Assembly (NCBI RefSeq): GCF_007004645.1 | Contig: NZ_ML660027.1 | Coordinates: 718 to 64,717, forward strand | From: Aliiroseovarius halocynthiae | Lineage (GTDB): Bacteria; Pseudomonadota; Alphaproteobacteria; Rhodobacterales; Rhodobacteraceae | Length of the DNA: 64,000 bases | Direction of reading: 5' to 3' | Shown here: positions 56,170 through 64,000 of the stretch, piece by piece | How positions within the stretch are numbered: position 1 is the stretch's first letter | How the letters are laid out: every line of letters starts with the position of its first letter | Position numbers and translations under genes: made by a program | Notes under the pieces: model-generated | Seen by the model: the letters and a program-made list of their open reading frames with translations, nothing else | Databases searched by the model: none | Told to the model about the DNA's origin: nothing

Positions 56170-57495
56170 ATGCCGGTGCATAATGTTGGATTTGAACAGG
56201 TGTCTGCAGCGGTCGCGTCTACGCAGGTTGTGCAGCCGATTGGGCGCGTGACTGGAATCCAACAAGGCGTTGTTCGCGTCTCGGGTTTGACGAAGGTCGC
56301 AGCGCAAGCGGATCTGGTGCAGATCCGACCACGCATAGCCGATGCGCGCATGGGTGAAGTCTTGGGTCTGACCGGTGAAGCTGTCAGCGTGCTGCCAGAT
56401 GGGGACTGTGCCGGCCTGCAGATCGGAGACGAGGTCGTCTTGCTGGGCGGCACCAGCATTGCGCCAGACGACAGTTGGGTTGGGCGCGTGGTGGATCCAT
56501 TGGGGCACAGCCTTGATGGGGCGCCGATTTTGCAAGGTGTGCGCGCACGCGCATTAAAGAGCGACGTACCAAATCCGACGGCGCGCCGCCCCCTTGGGGA
56601 TCGGCTTGAAACTGGAATGACTGTGTTTAACACCTTCCTTCCGATCGTCAGCGGTCAGCGCATTGGATTATTTGCCGGGTCAGGTGTCGGGAAATCTACG
56701 TTGCTTGCCAAGCTTGCGCGCGGCGTACATGCGGATGTGGTGGTTATCGCCCTGATCGGCGAGCGTGGACGCGAAGTGCGCGAATTTGTTGACCGTGTAT
56801 TGGGAAAAGAGGGCATGAAGCGTGCGGTGGTGGTGGCCGCGACCTCAGACCAGTCACCCATGATGCGCCGCCGATGCGCGTGGACGGCGATGGCCGTGGC
56901 GGAACACTTTCGCGATTTGGGTCGGCAGGTCCTGTTTCTCGCGGACAGCATCACGCGATTTGCTGAAGCTCACCGAGAGATCGCATTGGCTTCAGGCGAG
57001 ACCGGGAATTTACGTGGGTTTCCACCATCGACCACCCAACAGATTACTTCGCTGTGTGAGCGTTCGGGCCCAGGGGTTGGATCAGCTGGCGACATTACGG
57101 CCGTGTTTTCGGTGCTTGTGGCCGGATCCGATATGGAAGAACCAGTGGCGGATATCTTGCGCGGCGTTCTGGATGGGCATGTTGTCTTGGACCGTAAGAT
57201 CGCAGAGCGCGGCCGATTTCCAGCAATAGACATCTTGCGTTCGGTTTCGCGGGCTTTGCCTGATGCGGCCACCAAGGATGAGAACGCACTGTTGTTGCAA
57301 GGGCGCCGGTTGATGGGACTTTATGATCGTTCAGAGATGATGATTCAGGCGGGGCTGTACTCCGCTGGAACTGATGCAGAACTGGATCATGCAGTTGGGG
57401 CTTGGTCGCAGATCGACGAATTTCTTGCCGCGCCTGAAGTTGTGGATACACGCGCCAGCTTCGCGCGGTTACAGGCGTGTTTGGCGCAGGATTAG
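56170..57495 (+). CDS. fliI: Flagellum-specific ATPase FliI
   Basis: 441-residue ATPase of the type III export apparatus, related to F1 beta. Walker A GLFAGSGVGKST (166-177), LFLADSITRFAEAHREIALASGE, and the ATPase alpha/beta signature in PAIDILRSVSR. The ATG at 56170 is only 1 bp from AGGAG (56164-56168); the GTG at 56176, two codons later, is better spaced and may be the real start. Stands alone, facing away from the flgB operon. Confidence 0.96.
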   Translation: MPVHNVGFEQVSAAVASTQVVQPIGRVTGIQQGVVRVSGLTKVAAQADLVQIRPRIADARMGEVLGLTGEAVSVLPDGDCAGLQIGDEVVLLGGTSIAPDDSWVGRVVDPLGHSLDGAPILQGVRARALKSDVPNPTARRPLGDRLETGMTVFNTFLPIVSGQRIGLFAGSGVGKSTLLAKLARGVHADVVVIALIGERGREVREFVDRVLGKEGMKRAVVVAATSDQSPMMRRRCAWTAMAVAEHFRDLGRQVLFLADSITRFAEAHREIALASGETGNLRGFPPSTTQQITSLCERSGPGVGSAGDITAVFSVLVAGSDMEEPVADILRGVLDGHVVLDRKIAERGRFPAIDILRSVSRALPDAATKDENALLLQGRRLMGLYDRSEMMIQAGLYSAGTDAELDHAVGAWSQIDEFLAAPEVVDTRASFARLQACLAQD

Positions 57496-57502
57496 GGCTT
57501 GG

Positions 57503-58297
57503 TCAGATGTTCTGCAGCAAGGTTAGCGCGATGGAGTTCGAACTGTAAGCCGCAGCCCCTTGTGCGATCTGTGATCGTGCAAGGAATAATCGCGTAAGTT
57601 CGTCCAACCGATCAGGATCCTTAAACTGATCGACCGTCTGGTCGCCAAAATACCGTTCGGATTTCTCTTGAAATATGCCCAGCTGCTTATCGATATCAAG
57701 CGTTCCAAAGGAGGTGGGCAGCCCCAACGCGGTTTCAAATACCTGCCGCAAAGGCGGGTTCCCCATGACCGAGAACCACTTCCCAGACTCGCTTGTTGTT
57801 TTGTTGATGATGTTGCTCAGGTCGCGCTCCAAGCTCATTGCCAGACGCATGTCCTGACTTTGGTTTCCGACGGCAATCTCAAACTGGCGTTCTTTGTACG
57901 AATCGATGGTTTTCACACCAAAATCCGAAATTTGAGTGCTTGGAATGCCAAGATCACCAAACCCGAAATCCTTGGCCATCTCGTAATACCGTTTGTCAGA
58001 CAGTTTGTTCGATAAAGCGCTTGGATCAATGGTCCCATCCTCCAGCACTTTCTGGATGAAATAGGTATTGTTAATATCGTCGTTTAACCCGTAAGCGCCC
58101 AATGCGACGGACAGAAGTCGACGATCACTAACAAGTTGTTCTGCGGTATCTATGTTGCCAATCTTCTCTTCAAAGTACTTCACGTCCCGTTGAAGAACAG
58201 CACTACTCTCAAACGCAGTTTGCTGAGTTTCCTTTGTGCGCTGCAGAAAGGACCAGCCGGCCGCGCCGCTGAACGGTATGACCGGCTGAAAGCTCAT
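57503..58297 (-). CDS. DUF1217 flagellar protein
   Basis: 264 residues of the DUF1217 family, found within alphaproteobacterial flagellar clusters. Recognised by FQPVIPFSGAAGWSFLQRTKETQQTAF at the start and SERYFGDQTVDQFKDPDRLDELTRLFLARSQI near the end. Function not established; rod or hook assembly has been suggested from context. ATGA overlap with flbT places it last in flagellin-flaF-flbT-DUF1217. Confidence 0.88.
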   Translation of the reverse strand: MSFQPVIPFSGAAGWSFLQRTKETQQTAFESSAVLQRDVKYFEEKIGNIDTAEQLVSDRRLLSVALGAYGLNDDINNTYFIQKVLEDGTIDPSALSNKLSDKRYYEMAKDFGFGDLGIPSTQISDFGVKTIDSYKERQFEIAVGNQSQDMRLAMSLERDLSNIINKTTSESGKWFSVMGNPPLRQVFETALGLPTSFGTLDIDKQLGIFQEKSERYFGDQTVDQFKDPDRLDELTRLFLARSQIAQGAAAYSSNSIALTLLQNI

Positions 58298-58698
58298 GCG
58301 TAGCGCGCCGACAACAGGCGCTGTTCACGCGGAAGCAGAGATCGGAGCTGCTTCAGCGCATTGTAATACTGATCATCGACCACGGCGCTGCTTGCAGCAT
58401 CCAGTATCGAACGGCTGTCAATGTCGGTAAGGACCTGACTTAACTGCTCAATCCCACGCAGAAGCTGCAAGCGGCCTTCATCTTGTGCGGCGTCACCCGA
58501 CAGGATCAACTGTGCAATATAGCATACGCGCCGTACAGGCGTGTTTGCTTCTTCTGGGTGGATGGCATCTTTCAGTCGCAAAATGTTTGCATTGGGTGTG
58601 ACGATTGACAGGCGCGATCGGCGATCACCGTTTTCGATCACGGCACCGTTGATGAGCACACGTTCTTTCGGGCTGAGCTTCAGAACAAGGCCGCTCAT
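58294..58698 (-). CDS. flbT: Flagellar biosynthesis repressor FlbT
   Basis: 134-residue FlbT (LVLKLSPKERVLINGAVIENGDRRSRLSI is the family start). In Caulobacter FlbT binds the flagellin mRNA leader and promotes its decay until the hook is complete. Its position behind flagellin and flaF fits that role. ATGA overlaps on both sides. Confidence 0.94.
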   Translation of the reverse strand: MSGLVLKLSPKERVLINGAVIENGDRRSRLSIVTPNANILRLKDAIHPEEANTPVRRVCYIAQLILSGDAAQDEGRLQLLRGIEQLSQVLTDIDSRSILDAASSAVVDDQYYNALKQLRSLLPREQRLLSARYA

Positions 58699-59063
58699 GC
58701 TGCTTCTGCCTTCTGTCTCAGGCCGCGCATGACGGCGGTATTGATTTCAACCAGGACTCCGACCTCGTCAGGGTCTTTCAGAACTTTGCGTGAATGCTGG
58801 TTGGTGAATTCATAAAGATAGAAGATGCGGGCACGTAGGCCGGCGGGTAGGCCGTTTTCTGCGGCGGCGACATCGGCGGCCAGCAAAGTCCAGAGCTGGC
58901 GATTTTCGTGGATTGCTTGTGCGAGTTGCCCGAATTCGTTGCGGCCTTTCTCTGCCGAAGACTTCAAGCGATGTGTGATACGAGCGAAAGCTTCGTATTC
59001 GATGCCGCGCGGGGTGCGTACGGTGTTTTGAGTTGCCGCATAAGCCGTTTTGGTCATGTTCAT
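58695..59063 (-). CDS. flaF: Flagellar regulator FlaF
   Basis: 122 residues of the FlaF family (EYEAFARITHRLKSS, NRQLWTLLAADVAAAENGLPAGLRARIFYLYEFTNQHS). FlaF is required for flagellin synthesis and export and acts opposite to FlbT. Start at ATG 59063 or 59057; the upstream TTG 59072 is less likely. 80 bp after the flagellin stop. Confidence 0.93.
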   Translation of the reverse strand: MNMTKTAYAATQNTVRTPRGIEYEAFARITHRLKSSAEKGRNEFGQLAQAIHENRQLWTLLAADVAAAENGLPAGLRARIFYLYEFTNQHSRKVLKDPDEVGVLVEINTAVMRGLRQKAEAA

Positions 59064-59115
59064 AGCGGTCAAAGGATGTCCTTCCGGAAACGATTAAGGT
59101 CAATCAAGGGAGTAC

Positions 59116-59137
59116 GGGGCACCTTTTGGCGCCCCGC
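59116..59137 (-). other. Stem-loop at the 3' end of flagellin mRNA
   Basis: CGGGGCACC / GGCGCCCCG (one A-C mismatch) with loop TTTT, just after the flagellin stop on the minus strand, not followed by a T run. It may stabilise the abundant flagellin mRNA or reduce read-through to flaF. Confidence 0.55.
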
Positions 59138-59146
59138 ATCATGCCC

Positions 59147-60484
59147 TTAGCGGAACAGCGACAGGATGTTCTGCGGCGCCTGGTTTGCGATCGACAGCGC
59201 TTGGGTGCCAAGCTGCTGCTGAACCTGCAGGGCTTGCAGACGTGCCGAGGTCGCTTCCATATCGGCGTCGACCAGCGCGCCAATGCCCGAGGTCAGCGAA
59301 TCTGACAGAGACGAGATGAAGTTCGACTGCGTCTCGATCCGACCCTGAGCCGAGCCAAAGGCTGCAGCGGCATCAATCGACTGGTCGATCAATCCCTCGA
59401 TTGCGGTCAGAGCGCCTGTTGCACCAGCGTCGTTGGTCACGTCGATGGTCTGCAGGCTACCCAGGCCACCAGAGGCCGTTGTGGTGCCCGGTGTTCCGCC
59501 GGTTTGTGCGCGTACGCCCACGTTAATGTTGCCGGCCGCACCGCCCGCTCCATTCGTGATGGTGAACTGGTTGGTGTTGCCGCCTGTTCCCTGAGCAATC
59601 GAGTAGCCTTCAGCCGACCCGGTTGCCGCCGCGAAGAACGAGCTGATCTGTGACACCAGTTGCTGCGCAACATCAGCAGTACCGTCATTGGCACCAGCGA
59701 CATATTCAAAGGTTCGCTGGCCCAACGATGTGCCGCCACCGGCAACATTGACATTCACATCATCCAGAATGACCTGATAGCTATCGCCTTCGCTGACCGA
59801 GCCAATGGTGAAGGTCAGGTTGCCGCCATCTGCAATCGTTGCGACCGGCGACGTCGGATCAAAAGCTGTGTCGTCAATCTGGGTGTTGTTCGCACCCGCT
59901 TGAATCAGCGCGTTACCTGCTGCCTGCGACGCTGGGTCCGTTGTCCCGAACGCGGCCGAGGTCACCGGAGTGGTCACGGACAGGTTCTGACGTCCGACTT
60001 CGATATGGCGCGCGGTCACGTTGCCCGACGAATCACGATCCAGCGACGCGAGAACGTCCATTGTGTCAGTGCTTGAGCCGTCGATCAGGTTCAGACCATT
60101 GAACTGGGCTGCATTCACAACCGAGCCGATCTGATCGCGCAGCGCGGCAATGTCGGTCTGCAGTTTCGAACGGTCCACGTTCTCTTCCTGAGCAGCAACG
60201 ATCTTACCCTTCATCTGTGTCAGCAGATCGGTCACCGTTTCCGAGGCTTTTTGCGCAACAGCGACGGTCGATTCGCCCAGCGAAAGGCTTTCCGAAATGC
60301 CCTTGAAGCCCTTCACATCAGATTCCATGACTTTCGAGATGGCCCAGACAGCGGCGTTGTCTTTGGCCGAGCTAATCGCTTTACCGGTCGAGATTTCCGA
60401 CTGGGTAGAGGCAAGGTTCGAGTTGATAGATTTCAGCGTTTGCAGGGCCACCATGGCGCTGTTGTTTGTCAAAATGCTGGACAT
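59147..60484 (-). CDS. Flagellin
   Basis: 445 residues. Conserved N-terminal D0/D1 helices (SSILTNNSAMVALQTLKSINSNLASTQSEISTGKAI) and C-terminal helices (RLQALQVQQQLGTQALSIANQAPQNILSLFR) enclose a variable, Gly/Thr-rich middle of about 190 residues that forms the exposed domains. Longer than the 270-300 residues common in alphaproteobacteria. Start at ATG 60484 with AAGGAAC upstream; the frame extending to 60526 is unsupported. Confidence 0.96.
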   Translation of the reverse strand: MSSILTNNSAMVALQTLKSINSNLASTQSEISTGKAISSAKDNAAVWAISKVMESDVKGFKGISESLSLGESTVAVAQKASETVTDLLTQMKGKIVAAQEENVDRSKLQTDIAALRDQIGSVVNAAQFNGLNLIDGSSTDTMDVLASLDRDSSGNVTARHIEVGRQNLSVTTPVTSAAFGTTDPASQAAGNALIQAGANNTQIDDTAFDPTSPVATIADGGNLTFTIGSVSEGDSYQVILDDVNVNVAGGGTSLGQRTFEYVAGANDGTADVAQQLVSQISSFFAAATGSAEGYSIAQGTGGNTNQFTITNGAGGAAGNINVGVRAQTGGTPGTTTASGGLGSLQTIDVTNDAGATGALTAIEGLIDQSIDAAAAFGSAQGRIETQSNFISSLSDSLTSGIGALVDADMEATSARLQALQVQQQLGTQALSIANQAPQNILSLFR

Positions 60485-60687
60485 CTTTAGTTCCTTCAAT
60501 CTTAGGCGCTTTGCGCCTGTTTTCATGACCCCGATTCATGTGGGGACCTTTGCCTTCTGACATCTGCAGGCCGAAACTGTCGGCTGCGCCACCCGCCTGG
60601 GTGCCTGACGACCCTGCGATGGAAATTCTGAAGGAATGCTGAATCGTTCTGCCCCAGTTACCCACAAGTTGAGTTAAACTGATCTGG

Positions 60688-61023
60688 TCACGCACGCTTC
60701 TCGAAGCTGGAAGGTGTTGGCGCGATGGTTTGTGCAGCGCCCGCACGCGTATATGTTTTGACGCTTCGATCTGGGTTTCGAATAGCATCAATTCTGTTCT
60801 GTGCGGCGCGAATCCCATTTGCCGCAGCGGATAACAGGCGCTGATTGCGCGCAAGAACGGTCTGGATTCTGACAAGCTGGCTTTGGCTTGGAGTATGATG
60901 GCGTAGTTCGGATAGCGCTTGTTCTTTCGCCAGCCCCAGTTTTGGCAGGGCCAAAAGGTCACCATCTAAAATCAAGCGACGCTCATCGTCCAAGAGAGAT
61001 AGCAGGGCATCAACGTGAGACAT
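60688..61023 (-). CDS. FlgN-like flagellar protein
   Basis: 111 residues, largely helical (LLSLLDDERRLILDGDLLALPKLGLAKEQAL, LVRIQTVLARNQRLLSAAANGIRAAQNRI) and positively charged at the end. The pattern and place suit FlgN, the export chaperone of hook-filament junction proteins FlgK and FlgL. Identity is weak, so tentative. Overlaps the rod-binding gene by 14 bp. Confidence 0.65.
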   Translation of the reverse strand: MSHVDALLSLLDDERRLILDGDLLALPKLGLAKEQALSELRHHTPSQSQLVRIQTVLARNQRLLSAAANGIRAAQNRIDAIRNPDRSVKTYTRAGAAQTIAPTPSSFEKRA

Positions 61024-61306
61024 CTGATTGCTCCTTCAATGCTTCAAAAAGTGATTGAGCCAGGCCAATGCCGCCGCTATCGACCATGGTGCGCGCTTGT
61101 TCTTGTCGCAGAAACGAGGCGAACTGATCTTCACCGATTCCCCCTCCGAAACTGTCCGGTGTTTTGCCAATGCCGGCGGATTTTAGCATTTCGGAAAGAA
61201 AGCTTGCCTCAAGTTCTTTCGCCGCATCCCACAAAGCACCATCGCTTTCTTGAGGGGCGGTTTTTTGTGTCGTTAGAGGCGTCGCAAGGCCTGATATCGG
61301 ATCCAT
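61010..61306 (-). CDS. Rod-binding (FlgJ N-domain) protein
   Basis: 98 residues of the rod-binding family, equal to the N-terminal half of E. coli FlgJ (WDAAKELEASFLSEMLKSAG, GGGIGEDQFASFLRQEQARTMVDSGGIGLAQSLFEAL). It caps the growing rod; the muramidase half of FlgJ is absent, as in alphaproteobacteria. Start at ATG 61306; the longer frame lies opposite fliK. Confidence 0.85.
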   Translation of the reverse strand: MDPISGLATPLTTQKTAPQESDGALWDAAKELEASFLSEMLKSAGIGKTPDSFGGGIGEDQFASFLRQEQARTMVDSGGIGLAQSLFEALKEQSDVSR

Positions 61307-61423
61307 CGCCTGACCTTTCAAATTGATCGCGGTTTTTCCAACTATCCCCAACACCAGTAAAGATTTGGTAATTCCCGTCTGCAATTCTGAATTCAACCGA
61401 GGCAGAACTCCCGGACGGACCAG

Positions 61424-62998
61424 ATGCAGATTGCACGACCTCTCCCCCCCCAGATGGGGCAAACGGACCATGATCTTCCCCCCCCTGTGCCAGAGGGGAG
61501 CGGGCGCGCAGGCGTAAGTGAGGCGGCGACGTTTGATGTTGTGTTTCTTGCACAGCAAGCGGTGTTGCCTCCTGAGCATGCTGTGGATGCTCAGGACCCC
61601 GAGACGTTTTCCGACGAGGCGGGTTTTGAAGAGCCTAGCCCCACTCTCGACACCGCGAATCGCGAAGAATTGGAAGCGGCCGATACTCCCTTTGCTCAGG
61701 TGGATGGGGGCCAGCAGGTTCGACGTGTTCCTGAAGTGGATGGTTTGGGCGGCAGTGATGCCGCCATTCGGGCAAAAGCTCAGCAGGATGTGATGCCAGA
61801 GATGCCGGGAGCACGCCTGACCGAAACCACCGCCACGTCAGAGTTGAATAAGCGAAATTATGAAGGACCTGATTCCGGTTTGCCGGCAGGAAGCGTGCCT
61901 GTCTCTCTGCCCGCACAGGGTCTTACAGAGCAGCAAGCGCAAGTGAGTGTCGAGACCGCCATCGGGTTGCTGCCAGAGAATCGCGTAGGACGCATCGAAA
62001 ATCCTGACGCTAAAGGCCATGGCCCTGAAGCGCAGAACGCATTAAACCACGCAACGCGGGCTGACACGGCGACGGCAAAGCATGCCGTTGATCGGATGCC
62101 GAATGCGACGCCAACATCATCAACCCAAATGATCCCGCCCGTGACCGTGCAGGTTGGGGTGATGGGGTTTGCTGGGAAAGAGGTGGGCGCCGATCTGCGA
62201 CTGCTTGAAGAGGGGCCTTCAACACCCCCGAGTATCATGCCCGTCAATCGCCCGGCGATAGCCCAAACCGAAAGCAGTTCGCAGGCCATGGCGAACCCGG
62301 CTGTGCCGGTCGATGTCGCAACGGATAACGATCAAACGCCAAGGGAATATACCAATTCAGGTGGCGAGGCGCGTGTGACGGGTCAGCGTACTGTCGCGCA
62401 ATCCACCACCGGCGACACAGCTCCAAGCCATATGGCGGTTCAAATCGCCCAGACCAATCCCTTTGTCATGGCTATGCAGTCCGAGGTTGATGCTGAACAG
62501 TCGATTGAAGACGATATTGGGTTTCGAAGTGTCGATCATGTCTCGATCCAGTCCAGTGAATCGAAGCAATCACCACCAGCCCGCGGGCCTGAGATTCCGC
62601 GCATGGTTTCAGCCCAGATTTCCGAGATTATTCGACAGCAACCGGACCGGCCTGTGGAACTTACGCTCAGCCCCGAGGAGTTAGGGCGGCTTAGGATGTC
62701 GTTTCAGTCTGATGGTTCCTCGATGCATGTGACGCTAAGTTTCGAACGCCCCGATACGCTGGATCTGATGCGTCGACATATCGATCAGTTGGCGCAGGAT
62801 CTTCGAACATCCGGTCTGTCGGATGTCAGCTTTACTTTTCAACAGCAAACTGCGGACGGCGGCGACGGATCACCCTCGGGTGATGGCAGGCCGGGGTTCG
62901 CGGAAACTGACACGCATAACACCCTTGCCGGACCTGCGGATGACACGCCGATCGTGTTGAACGTCGCGGGTCAAACCGGCGTGGATATTCGAGTATAA
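61424..62998 (+). CDS. fliK: Flagellar hook-length control protein FliK
   Basis: 524 residues: a long low-complexity N-terminal ruler region (about 1-390, rich in Ala, Pro, Thr, Gln) and the FliK C-terminal domain (RPVELTLSPEELGRLRMSFQSDG, VTLSFERPDTLDLMRRHIDQLAQDLRTSGL), which switches export from hook to filament. Two runs of eight C (61444-61451 and 61478-61485) fall within the first 21 codons. No strong ribosome-binding site is seen before ATG 61424, and a start at ATG 61454 or GTG 61487 is possible. Confidence 0.9.
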   Translation: MQIARPLPPQMGQTDHDLPPPVPEGSGRAGVSEAATFDVVFLAQQAVLPPEHAVDAQDPETFSDEAGFEEPSPTLDTANREELEAADTPFAQVDGGQQVRRVPEVDGLGGSDAAIRAKAQQDVMPEMPGARLTETTATSELNKRNYEGPDSGLPAGSVPVSLPAQGLTEQQAQVSVETAIGLLPENRVGRIENPDAKGHGPEAQNALNHATRADTATAKHAVDRMPNATPTSSTQMIPPVTVQVGVMGFAGKEVGADLRLLEEGPSTPPSIMPVNRPAIAQTESSSQAMANPAVPVDVATDNDQTPREYTNSGGEARVTGQRTVAQSTTGDTAPSHMAVQIAQTNPFVMAMQSEVDAEQSIEDDIGFRSVDHVSIQSSESKQSPPARGPEIPRMVSAQISEIIRQQPDRPVELTLSPEELGRLRMSFQSDGSSMHVTLSFERPDTLDLMRRHIDQLAQDLRTSGLSDVSFTFQQQTADGGDGSPSGDGRPGFAETDTHNTLAGPADDTPIVLNVAGQTGVDIRV

Positions 62999-63008
62999 GG
63001 AGCACAGC

Positions 63009-63689
63009 ATGAGTGTAACCCCAACAGCCATGCCATCAGCGTTGACCGCCCCGCCCGCCGACTATGTACAGGCGTCGGGATCGGATGGGCCGAAAATATC
63101 GTCTGATTTCGAAACCTTTCTGGTGATGCTGACGGCTCAGATGGAGAACCAAGACCCATTGAACCCGATTGAATCGACAGATTATGCGGTGCAACTGGCC
63201 ACGTTCTCGGGTGTTGAGCAGCAGGTGCGCACGAATGATCTTTTGAAGAACATGGGTGTTCAGCTGGGCTTGATGGGGATGTCAGATATCGCAGATTGGG
63301 TCGGCAAAGAGGCGCGTGTCGCTGCCCCCGTTCAATTTGATGGTGATCCCATCACGCTGTCGCCGAACCCGGTTGCCGCTGCGGACGAAGTCATTCTTGT
63401 GGTGAAAAACGCGGAAGGCACGATTGTCGACAGCAAGCCGTTGCCAGTTTCGACGGATCCCGTCGAATGGGATGGGTTGGACGGAACCGGACAAAGCTTC
63501 CCACATGGTGTCTATTCGTTCGAGCTGACAAGCCGCAGCAACGGGTTACACCTTTCGACGGATCCCGTAGAAAGCTATGGGCGCATTGTTGAGACGCAAA
63601 ACAATGGTGGGCAGTTGTGGTTGGTGCTGGAAAGCGGTGAACGTGTGACAGCAGATGCCGTTTCTGCCCTGCGTGAGGCCGCGGAATAA
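63009..63689 (+). CDS. flgD: Flagellar hook cap protein FlgD
   Basis: 226 residues. The FlgD N-terminus is diagnostic (DFETFLVMLTAQMENQDPLNPIESTDYAVQLATFSGVEQQVRTNDLL), followed by FlgD tudor/Ig-like domains (WDGLDGTGQSFPHGVYSFEL). It scaffolds hook assembly. AAGGAG stands 7 bp before the ATG, 10 bp after fliK, so the two form an operon. Confidence 0.96.
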   Translation: MSVTPTAMPSALTAPPADYVQASGSDGPKISSDFETFLVMLTAQMENQDPLNPIESTDYAVQLATFSGVEQQVRTNDLLKNMGVQLGLMGMSDIADWVGKEARVAAPVQFDGDPITLSPNPVAAADEVILVVKNAEGTIVDSKPLPVSTDPVEWDGLDGTGQSFPHGVYSFELTSRSNGLHLSTDPVESYGRIVETQNNGGQLWLVLESGERVTADAVSALREAAE

Positions 63690-63725
63690 GTTTTCGCCCC
63701 CTGAACTGCGGGTTATACAAGGCGC

Positions 63726-64000
63726 ATGACGCTGCGCGATACCAACTCTGTAAGTATGCTCCCCGTGCATGACCATGATGCGCTTCAGCGGGCGTTGGCG
63801 CTGATTTGGCAAGAAGATGGGCATGTTCCTGAAGGGGCAATATGGACCCAGCTTTTCGGGGGGCGCAGCAATCCAGTCTGGCGAATCACGTTCGATGACG
63901 CGCGGGCTGATTTGGTCTGCAAACTTTATGATGACGCGGCCGTCACACCTTTATTTGCCAATGATGGCACGCGCGAGGCGCTGGCGCTGAAGCACTTGAC
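63726..64000 (+). CDS. Phosphotransferase (APH/choline-kinase-like), partial
   Basis: Open frame from ATG 63726 to the window end (91 complete codons). It contains LFGGRSNPVWRI (nucleotide-binding glycine loop) and DLVCKLYDD (ATP-anchoring Lys), then TPLFANDGTREALALKHL, the N-lobe pattern of aminoglycoside-phosphotransferase-fold kinases of the choline/ethanolamine kinase kind. The catalytic Asp lies beyond the window. Substrate unknown. Confidence 0.75.
   Translation, partial: MTLRDTNSVSMLPVHDHDALQRALALIWQEDGHVPEGAIWTQLFGGRSNPVWRITFDDARADLVCKLYDDAAVTPLFANDGTREALALKHL

Noticed and set aside
59437-60076. Open frames in other phases over the variable part of flagellin
   Set aside because: They arise from the Gly/Thr/Ala-rich repeats of the flagellin middle region; the flagellin frame is continuous and conserved at both ends.
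61307-61579. N-terminal extension of the rod-binding protein
   Set aside because: The extra 91 codons lie opposite the start of fliK and contain basic, low-complexity residues unlike the family.

Overview
This 64 kb window looks like chromosomal DNA of a marine alphaproteobacterium of the Rhodobacteraceae (Roseobacter group). The basis is gene content and order: a DUF3576-leuS-lptE-holA operon, a CenR-like regulator beside ribA, a fli/flg cluster with flaF, flbT and a DUF1217 gene, large TRAP permeases, and protein sequences typical of that family. The assignment is by recognition of families and was not checked by a search.

Layout. (1) 1-1769: the worn end of a prophage or integrative element, with a portal-protein remnant, a small ORF and a tyrosine recombinase whose 5' end carries a frameshift, abutting the 3' end of tRNA-Arg(CCU). 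(2) 1806-18385: housekeeping genes: LacI-type repressor, a CysQ/IMPase-type phosphatase, PmbA/TldE, an SDR coupled to a crotonase-like protein, an MscS channel, a flavoprotein, the DUF3576-leuS-lptE-holA operon, a strongly expressed-looking porin, YggS, an L,D-transpeptidase, RibA and CenR. (3) 18386-21389: a likely structured RNA region, an MFS exporter and two poorly known genes, one a HELGH zinc peptidase. (4) 21408-25972: SoxR with a textbook divergent SoxR promoter driving a VOC protein, then exonuclease III, a thioredoxin-TPR protein, a Lon-N-domain protein, a Trm112-like protein, a lyxose-isomerase-like protein and tRNA-Gly(UCC).

(5) 26077-33880, all on the minus strand, is the most coherent locus. 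A cobalamin riboswitch leads a CbiX-like/[2Fe-2S] protein and a BtuFCD-type ABC importer. A second cobalamin riboswitch, behind a pair of NrdR-box-like sites 31 bp apart, leads nrdHIEF (class Ib ribonucleotide reductase). B12 should therefore shut off both its own uptake and the B12-independent reductase, which predicts a B12-dependent class II reductase elsewhere in the genome.

(6) 34026-38617: marR - membrane fusion protein - RND pump. (7) 38983-43845: a TRAP operon of TakP-like binding protein, DctQ and a DctM of 884 residues whose last ~325 residues are a soluble, partly coiled-coil extension; an intraoperonic terminator separates dctP from dctQM. (8) 44094-50780: a peptide-type ABC importer with both ATPases fused, followed by a phosphodiesterase-like enzyme and a fumarylacetoacetate-hydrolase-family enzyme, facing a GntR/FadR-type regulator. 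(9) 51526-63689: flagellar genes: flgB-flgC-fliE-fliQ-flgF-flgG-flgA-flgH-fliL in one minus-strand operon, divergent fliI, then flagellin-flaF-flbT-DUF1217, FlgN-like and rod-binding proteins, and fliK-flgD on the plus strand. The window ends inside a kinase-like gene.

No rRNA, CRISPR array or insertion sequence was seen. The most original points are the paired B12-riboswitch locus with its unusual lead gene, the extended DctM, the twin C8 tracts at the start of fliK, and the tandem 20-bp-spaced repeats before the peptide ABC operon.
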